Below, in pieces: positions 60,253 through 64,000 of a stretch of 64,000 nt of DNA (its first letter is position 1; every line of letters begins with the position of its first letter). The translations under genes were made by a program, and so were the position numbers. The notes under the pieces are model-generated. The model saw only the letters and a list, made by a program, of their open reading frames with translations. It ran no database searches and had not been told where the DNA came from. The DNA is taken from NCBI GenBank assembly GCA_902363335.1, contig CABIZV010000001.1, forward strand, positions 1,054,001 to 1,118,000, written 5' to 3'. Source of the DNA: Enterobacteriaceae bacterium. Lineage in GTDB: Bacteria > Pseudomonadota > Gammaproteobacteria > Enterobacterales > Enterobacteriaceae.

Positions 60253-61119
60253 ATGAAACAGATTACGGGTGTCTATACCGCGCCGCGTCCGCACTGGGTG
60301 GGCGATGGCTTCCCGGTTCGTTCGTTATTTTCTTATCAATCACACGGTGAAAGCCTGAGCCCTTTCCTGCTGCTGGATTACGCCGGGCCGCATCACTTCC
60401 CGGCCGATGGCGCAAAACGCGGTGTGGGCGAACATCCCCATCGTGGATTTGAAACCGTCACTATCGTCTACGCCGGTGAAGTTGAACATCGCGACTCAAC
60501 CGGTAAAGGCGGCGTAATTGGCCCAGGCGACGTGCAGTGGATGACGGCAGGTGCGGGCATTCTCCATGAGGAGTTTCACTCGGCGGAGTTTGCCCGTCGG
60601 GGTGGCGAACTGAAGATGATCCAGCTGTGGGTCAATCTTCCGGCCAAAAACAAAATGACCGCGCCCGGGTACCAGAGTATTGAGGCGGCAACGATTCCTG
60701 CGGTGAACCTGTCCGATAGCGGTGGTTCCCTGCGGGTTATCGCAGGCCGCTACCAGGATGCGGTCGGCCCGGCAAATACCTTCTCACCGCTGAACGTCTG
60801 GGATCTGCAATTGCCCCAGGACGGCGAGTTTTCCTTTGAACAGCCCGACGGCTGGAGCACCGCCCTGGTGGTGCTGGAAGGCAGCGTGACGGTGAACGGT
60901 AGCGCAACGGCTCAGGAAGCACAGCTCGTGGTGTTGAGCCAACAAGGTCAACGCGTGCATCTGCATGCCAGCAGTAACGCGAAAGTTCTGGTGCTTGCAG
61001 GGGCGCCTATTGATGAACCGATTGTCGGCTACGGCCCCTTCGTGATGAACAGTAAAACTGAAATCGAGACAGCGATTCGCGATTTCAACTCCGGCCGTTT
61101 TGGTCAAATTGACGTTTAA
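60253..61119 (+). CDS. Pirin family protein
   Basis: Bicupin protein of 288 residues. The metal ligands of the N-terminal cupin are H61, H63, H105 and E107 (GEHPHRGFETVT and GAGILHEEFHS). Some bacterial pirins (E. coli YhhW) oxidise quercetin; others act as redox-sensitive partners. AGGAG precedes the ATG. The next gene begins 13 nt after the stop, so the two are probably one operon driven by the divergent LysR. Confidence 0.92.
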   Translation: MKQITGVYTAPRPHWVGDGFPVRSLFSYQSHGESLSPFLLLDYAGPHHFPADGAKRGVGEHPHRGFETVTIVYAGEVEHRDSTGKGGVIGPGDVQWMTAGAGILHEEFHSAEFARRGGELKMIQLWVNLPAKNKMTAPGYQSIEAATIPAVNLSDSGGSLRVIAGRYQDAVGPANTFSPLNVWDLQLPQDGEFSFEQPDGWSTALVVLEGSVTVNGSATAQEAQLVVLSQQGQRVHLHASSNAKVLVLAGAPIDEPIVGYGPFVMNSKTEIETAIRDFNSGRFGQIDV

Positions 61120-61132
61120 AGAGGTGAAGAAT

Positions 61133-61810
61133 ATGTCTACTCCCGCTAATTTCAACGGTGCACGCCCGGTCATTGATGTCGACGATGCCGTGATGTTGCT
61201 AATCGATCACCAAAGCGGCCTGTTCCAGACCGTTGGTGATATGCCGATGCCGGAGCTGCGCGCTCGCGCCGCAGCGCTGGCTAAAATGGCCACGCTGGCA
61301 GGTTTACCGGTCATCACCACCGCATCGGTGCCACAAGGCCCGAACGGCCCGCTGATCCCGGAGATCCACGCCAATGCGCCCCATGCGCAATACATTGCGC
61401 GTAAAGGCGAAATCAATGCCTGGGACAACCCGGAGTTTGTGGCAGCGGTCAAGGCGACCGGACGGAAAACGTTAATTATTGCCGGGACAATCACAAGCGT
61501 TTGCATGGCATTCCCGGCGATTGCCGCCGTGGCCGATGGCTATAAAGTTTTCGCGGTGATTGATGCTTCCGGGACTTACAGTAAGATGGCTGAGGAAATT
61601 ACGCTGGCCCGCGTAACGCAAGCGGGCGTCGTTCCGATGGATACCGCCGCGGTGGCGTCCGAACTCCAGCGCACGTGGAATCGCCCGGACGCCGCTGAAT
61701 GGGCCGAGGTCTACACCCACGTCTTCCCGGCCTACCAACTGCTTATCGAGAGCTATGCCCGCGCTCAGGACGTGGTGAAGAACAACGAACAGCTGGATTC
61801 CCAGCGCTAA
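61133..61810 (+). CDS. Isochorismatase-family hydrolase (YcaC-like)
   Basis: Cysteine hydrolase of 225 residues with the isochorismatase-like triad D25 (LLIDHQSGL), K91 (ARKGEINAWDN) and C124 (GTITSVCMAFPA). It resembles E. coli YcaC, a hydrolase of unknown substrate. The start MSTPANF is chosen because GAGGTGAAG lies just upstream; the longer frame overlaps the pirin end. Its neighbour suggests a role in detoxifying or degrading an aromatic or quinone-like compound, but this is inference. Confidence 0.9.
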   Translation: MSTPANFNGARPVIDVDDAVMLLIDHQSGLFQTVGDMPMPELRARAAALAKMATLAGLPVITTASVPQGPNGPLIPEIHANAPHAQYIARKGEINAWDNPEFVAAVKATGRKTLIIAGTITSVCMAFPAIAAVADGYKVFAVIDASGTYSKMAEEITLARVTQAGVVPMDTAAVASELQRTWNRPDAAEWAEVYTHVFPAYQLLIESYARAQDVVKNNEQLDSQR

Positions 61811-61815
61811 ATCCC

Positions 61816-61850
61816 CTGCCCTGGCCTCAAAGGCCGGGGCAGTGTTCATT
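61816..61850 (+). terminator. Probable terminator after the isochorismatase gene
   Basis: CTGCCCTGGCC/GGCCGGGGCAG, an 11-bp stem with one mismatch and a 5-nt loop, followed by the weakly T-rich TGTTCATTGCTT, 5 nt past the stop. Confidence 0.55.
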
Positions 61851-61885
61851 GCTTAACCAAACGAGACGTCACGCATAAATTATGC

Positions 61886-61914
61886 TTGACCGTTTTAGCC
61901 TGACTCCCTATAGT
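61886..61914 (+). promoter_or_regulatory. Promoter of the second tRNA-Ser
   Basis: TTGACC, a 17-bp spacer, TATAGT, then a GC-rich discriminator (AGCGCCCCG). It differs from the first tRNA-Ser promoter, so the duplicated block begins after the promoter. Confidence 0.82.
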
Positions 61915-61954
61915 AGCGCCCCGTTGCCCACCTAAGGTGAGCAGCAAACAATAT

Positions 61955-62042
61955 GGTGAGGTGTCCGAGTGGCTGAAGGAGCACGCCTGGAAAGTGTGTA
62001 TACGGCAACGTATCGGGGGTTCGAATCCCCCCCTCACCGCCA
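61955..62042 (+). tRNA. tRNA-Ser (GGA), copy 2
   Basis: Base-for-base identical to the tRNA at 57655-57742, with the same CAATAT immediately upstream and TATTTT downstream. It has its own near-consensus promoter. E. coli carries a second identical gene, serW, but at another locus; here the copy is 4.3 kb away in direct orientation. Confidence 0.98.
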
Positions 62043-62449
62043 TATTTTGAGAAAGAGCTCGTACGAAAGTACGGGCTTTTTTTTCGCATATTGCACGCCT
62101 GCGGGGGGATGAGAATCCCCGACCGGGGTTCGACAACTGGCGCTAGCCAGTTGGACAGACTGAGAGCGCAGCGAACAGGCTGCCCGAAGGGCGAGCAAAG
62201 CGAGTCAATCCCCCCCTCACCGCCATATTTTGAGAAAGAGCTCGTACGAAAGTACGGGCTTTTTTTTCGCATATTGCACGCCTGCGGGGGGATGAGAATC
62301 CCCGACCGGGGTTCGACAACTGGCGCTAGCCAGTTGGACAGACTGAGAGCGCAGCGAACAGGCTGCCCGAAGGGCGAGCAAAGCGAGTCAATCCCCCCTC
62401 ACCGCCATATTTTGAGAAAGAGCTCGTACGAAAGTACGGGCTTTTTTTT
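62043..62449 (+). repeat. tRNA-tail tandem repeats after tRNA-Ser copy 2
   Basis: Two units of 183 and 182 bp (62043-62225 and 62226-62407) plus a partial third, built as at the first locus: tRNA 3' end, TATTTTGAGAAAG, terminator stem GCTCGTAC/GTACGGGC with Ts (62057-62084, 62240-62268, 62422-62449), GGGGTTCGACAACTGGC hairpin. The copies share variants (TTGAGAAAG, CTGAGAGCG) that distinguish them from the first locus. Confidence 0.92.
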
Positions 62450-62459
62450 CGTCTGTAGA

Positions 62460-62635
62460 CCGTCAACAGCGTGCCGATATTTCCCCGGGGTCGCGTGCGC
62501 TCGCCCGGGCTACAATCGCCCGGCGAGACATTGACGTTTGTATCCCGGGATACATCGATGCACAATGGTCTCCCGGCGCGGCATCGACGGTTGTAGCCCG
62601 GGCAAGGCGTTCACGCCGCCCCCGGGACGTGCGCC
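62460..62635. repeat. REP-like elements after the second tRNA locus
   Basis: CCCCGGGGTCGCGTGCGCTC (62483-62502), identical to the first locus, then diverged palindromes with CCCGGCGAGACATTGACG, ATCCCGGGATAC and GTAGCCCGGGCAAGGCG. No gene is visible in this gap before the ABC ATPase stop. Confidence 0.75.
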
Positions 62636-62638
62636 GAT

Positions 62639-63640
62639 CTACCCCACCTGCACCGCAATCCTATCTGCCACTCCCGCCGCCAGTCTCAGCGTCTCTGCCG
62701 ACAGCGGTGCCTCCACGCGAAGCTTGAGCTGCCCAACAATCCGCCCCTGAATAGGCTCACAGCTGCTATAAATCAACTGGCTGCCGCCCAGCACGCGGGC
62801 AATCTCGCGTAAATCGGGTTCCCGCCCATTCACCCCATTAAAATGCAGCGTCACAAACTGCTGCCCGACGTCCAGCAGCTCACCGTTTTCCACACGACCA
62901 TGATGTAACGTCCCCAGCATCCCGCACGTCACCTCGTGCTGGGGGTCGCCGAACACGCGCCACACTTCGCCTTGCTCAATCACCTGCCCCTTCTCCAGCA
63001 CCGCCACCCGGTCACACAAGGTGCGAATAACGTCCATTTCATGGGTGATAAGCACGATAGTCAGCCCCAGCCGCTGGTTAATTTCTTTTAGCAGGCTCAA
63101 CACCGCCAGCGTATTTTCCGGGTCGAGCGCCGACGTGGCCTCATCGCACAGCAGGATCTCCGGCTGAGTCACCAGCGCCCGGGCAATACCGGCACGTTGC
63201 TTTTGTCCGCCTGATAGCTGCGAAGGCCAGCTATCCCGCAGCGACTCAAGCCCGACCAACCTTAAAATATCGTCCACCCGGCGTTGCCTTTCAGCGGCCG
63301 GGATTCCCGCCATCCGTAGCGGCAGCGCCACGTTCTCGGCCACTGTCCTGGTCGAGAGCAAATTAAAGTGCTGGAAGATCATCGCCACCCGACGACGCAA
63401 ATCCCGCAACTGTCTGCGGCCGCCGCTTATCGGTACTCCGTGAATGCAGATTTCACCGCCATCAGTGCTTTCCAGACGGTTAAACAAGCGCAGCAGGGTC
63501 GATTTCCCCGCCCCGCTGCGGCCAATAATGCCGAAAATCTCCCCGCGCTGAATGTCCAGATTCACCGCCTGTAACGCCTGTACTCCGTTCGGATAGGCCT
63601 TGCTGATGTTACGAAGCTGGAGATGAGGATGTTGCGTCAT
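62639..63640 (-). CDS. MetN-like ABC transporter ATP-binding protein
   Basis: ATPase of the methionine-uptake (MUT) ABC family, 333 residues. Walker A is GRSGAGKST at 40-48, signature LSGGQKQRAGIARAL, Walker B ILLCDEATSALDP, and the H-loop VLITHEMDV. A C-terminal NIL domain (about 260-333), the methionine-sensing domain of MetN, is present. It starts 11 nt after a MetQ-like gene. No permease follows, so the permease should lie upstream outside the window. It is not the canonical metNIQ order, so it may be a paralogue for methionine or a related substrate. Confidence 0.9.
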   Translation of the reverse strand: MTQHPHLQLRNISKAYPNGVQALQAVNLDIQRGEIFGIIGRSGAGKSTLLRLFNRLESTDGGEICIHGVPISGGRRQLRDLRRRVAMIFQHFNLLSTRTVAENVALPLRMAGIPAAERQRRVDDILRLVGLESLRDSWPSQLSGGQKQRAGIARALVTQPEILLCDEATSALDPENTLAVLSLLKEINQRLGLTIVLITHEMDVIRTLCDRVAVLEKGQVIEQGEVWRVFGDPQHEVTCGMLGTLHHGRVENGELLDVGQQFVTLHFNGVNGREPDLREIARVLGGSQLIYSSCEPIQGRIVGQLKLRVEAPLSAETLRLAAGVADRIAVQVG

Positions 63641-63651
63641 ACCATATACTC

Positions 63652-64000
63652 CTAAAACCCGGGGGCGATTTTTCCCTGATATCTCTTCAGAATAAACTGG
63701 CGTACCGCATCCGAATTCAGCGCTTTCGCCAGCTTCTGGATGCCCGGGTCGTTAATGTTATCCGGCCTTGCCACCAGATATTCGACGTACAGGCTCTTGC
63801 CTTTTTCAACAATCAGCGCCTTGTCCGTATCAATACCCGCTTCCAGCGCATAGTTGGCAAAAATAAACGCCAGATCCACCTGACTTACCGCGCGCGCAAG
63901 CATCGCCCCTTCCAGCGGACGAATTTTAAAATGGTGTGAATTAGCGGTGATATCCTTCTCCGTCGACTGCGGATCTTGCGGATTCTTCAACGAGATCAAT
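63652..64000 (-). CDS. MetQ/NlpA-family substrate-binding lipoprotein, 3' part
   Basis: C-terminal portion (at least 115 residues) of a periplasmic methionine-type binding lipoprotein, cut by the window end. Diagnostic segments are FIFANYALEAGID, VEYLVARPDNINDPGIQKLAKALNSDAVRQFI and KRYQGKIAPGF at the end. The signal peptide and lipobox are outside the window. It is co-directional with the MetN-like gene. Confidence 0.88.
   Translation of the reverse strand, partial: LISLKNPQDPQSTEKDITANSHHFKIRPLEGAMLARAVSQVDLAFIFANYALEAGIDTDKALIVEKGKSLYVEYLVARPDNINDPGIQKLAKALNSDAVRQFILKRYQGKIAPGF

Noticed and set aside
61846..62136. Minus-strand frames over the tRNA-Ser genes, e.g. the GGEGGIRTPDTLPYTHF type (also 57613-57834 and 61895-62272)
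   Set aside because: These are antisense translations of the tRNA-Ser gene, a well-known source of spurious hypothetical proteins.

Overview
The window is a chromosomal segment of a member of the Enterobacteriaceae. Gene content, gene order and protein sequences follow the Escherichia coli K-12 ptsG-to-serX segment almost gene for gene (read here in reverse), and the REP/BIME elements are of the E. coli/Salmonella/Citrobacter/Enterobacter type. The lack of a curli locus, a TatE-like gene beside rimJ and several small insertions show it is not E. coli K-12. The genus (Enterobacter, Leclercia, Citrobacter or a relative) cannot be settled from the sequence alone.

Layout. 1-12.7 kb: ptsG with its Mlc/CRP/SgrS control region, then the minus-strand cluster plsX-fabH-fabD-fabG-acpP-fabF-pabC-mltG-tmk-holB-ycfH (fatty-acid synthesis, folate precursor, peptidoglycan lytic transglycosylase, dTMP kinase, DNA polymerase III delta prime), preceded by yceD-rpmF. 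12.7-22.1 kb: yceF, an added secreted alpha/beta hydrolase, rluC, RNase E with its autoregulatory leader, and an added divergent LysR/MFS pair. 22.1-33.9 kb: a complete flg cluster (flgKL, flgBCDEFGHIJ, flgA, flgMN) for the flagellar rod, rings, hook, junction proteins and the anti-sigma-28 switch, with two recognisable sigma-28 promoters. 33.9-46.9 kb: murJ, mviM, yceH, rimJ, a TatE-like gene where K-12 has mdtH and grxB, then yceB, pyrC, dinI, bssS, solA, yceO, trhO, lpxL, mdtG, msyB and yceK. 46.9-57.4 kb: a six-copy BIME array, the osmoregulated periplasmic glucan genes opgGH and opgC, then ymdB, ymdA, ycdZ, ycdY, ycdX and ghrA; clsC and the whole csg curli region are absent.

57.6-64 kb is the most unusual part. 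Two identical serine tRNA genes (anticodon GGA) lie exactly 4,300 bp apart in the same orientation. Each is followed by about 180-bp tandem repeats that restart with the 3' end of the tRNA and carry an intrinsic terminator, an architecture resembling the E. coli tyrT/rtT locus. The duplicated blocks enclose an arylamine N-acetyltransferase-like gene and a LysR-pirin-isochorismatase-hydrolase module. Beyond the second tRNA are a MetN-like ABC ATPase and the 3' part of a MetQ-like lipoprotein gene cut by the window edge.

Most of the window is core genome. The features worth a second look are the tRNA-tail repeats, the 4.3-kb cassette between them, the BIME array, and the small insertions and deletions relative to K-12. 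Comparisons with K-12 are from memory, not from a database search.
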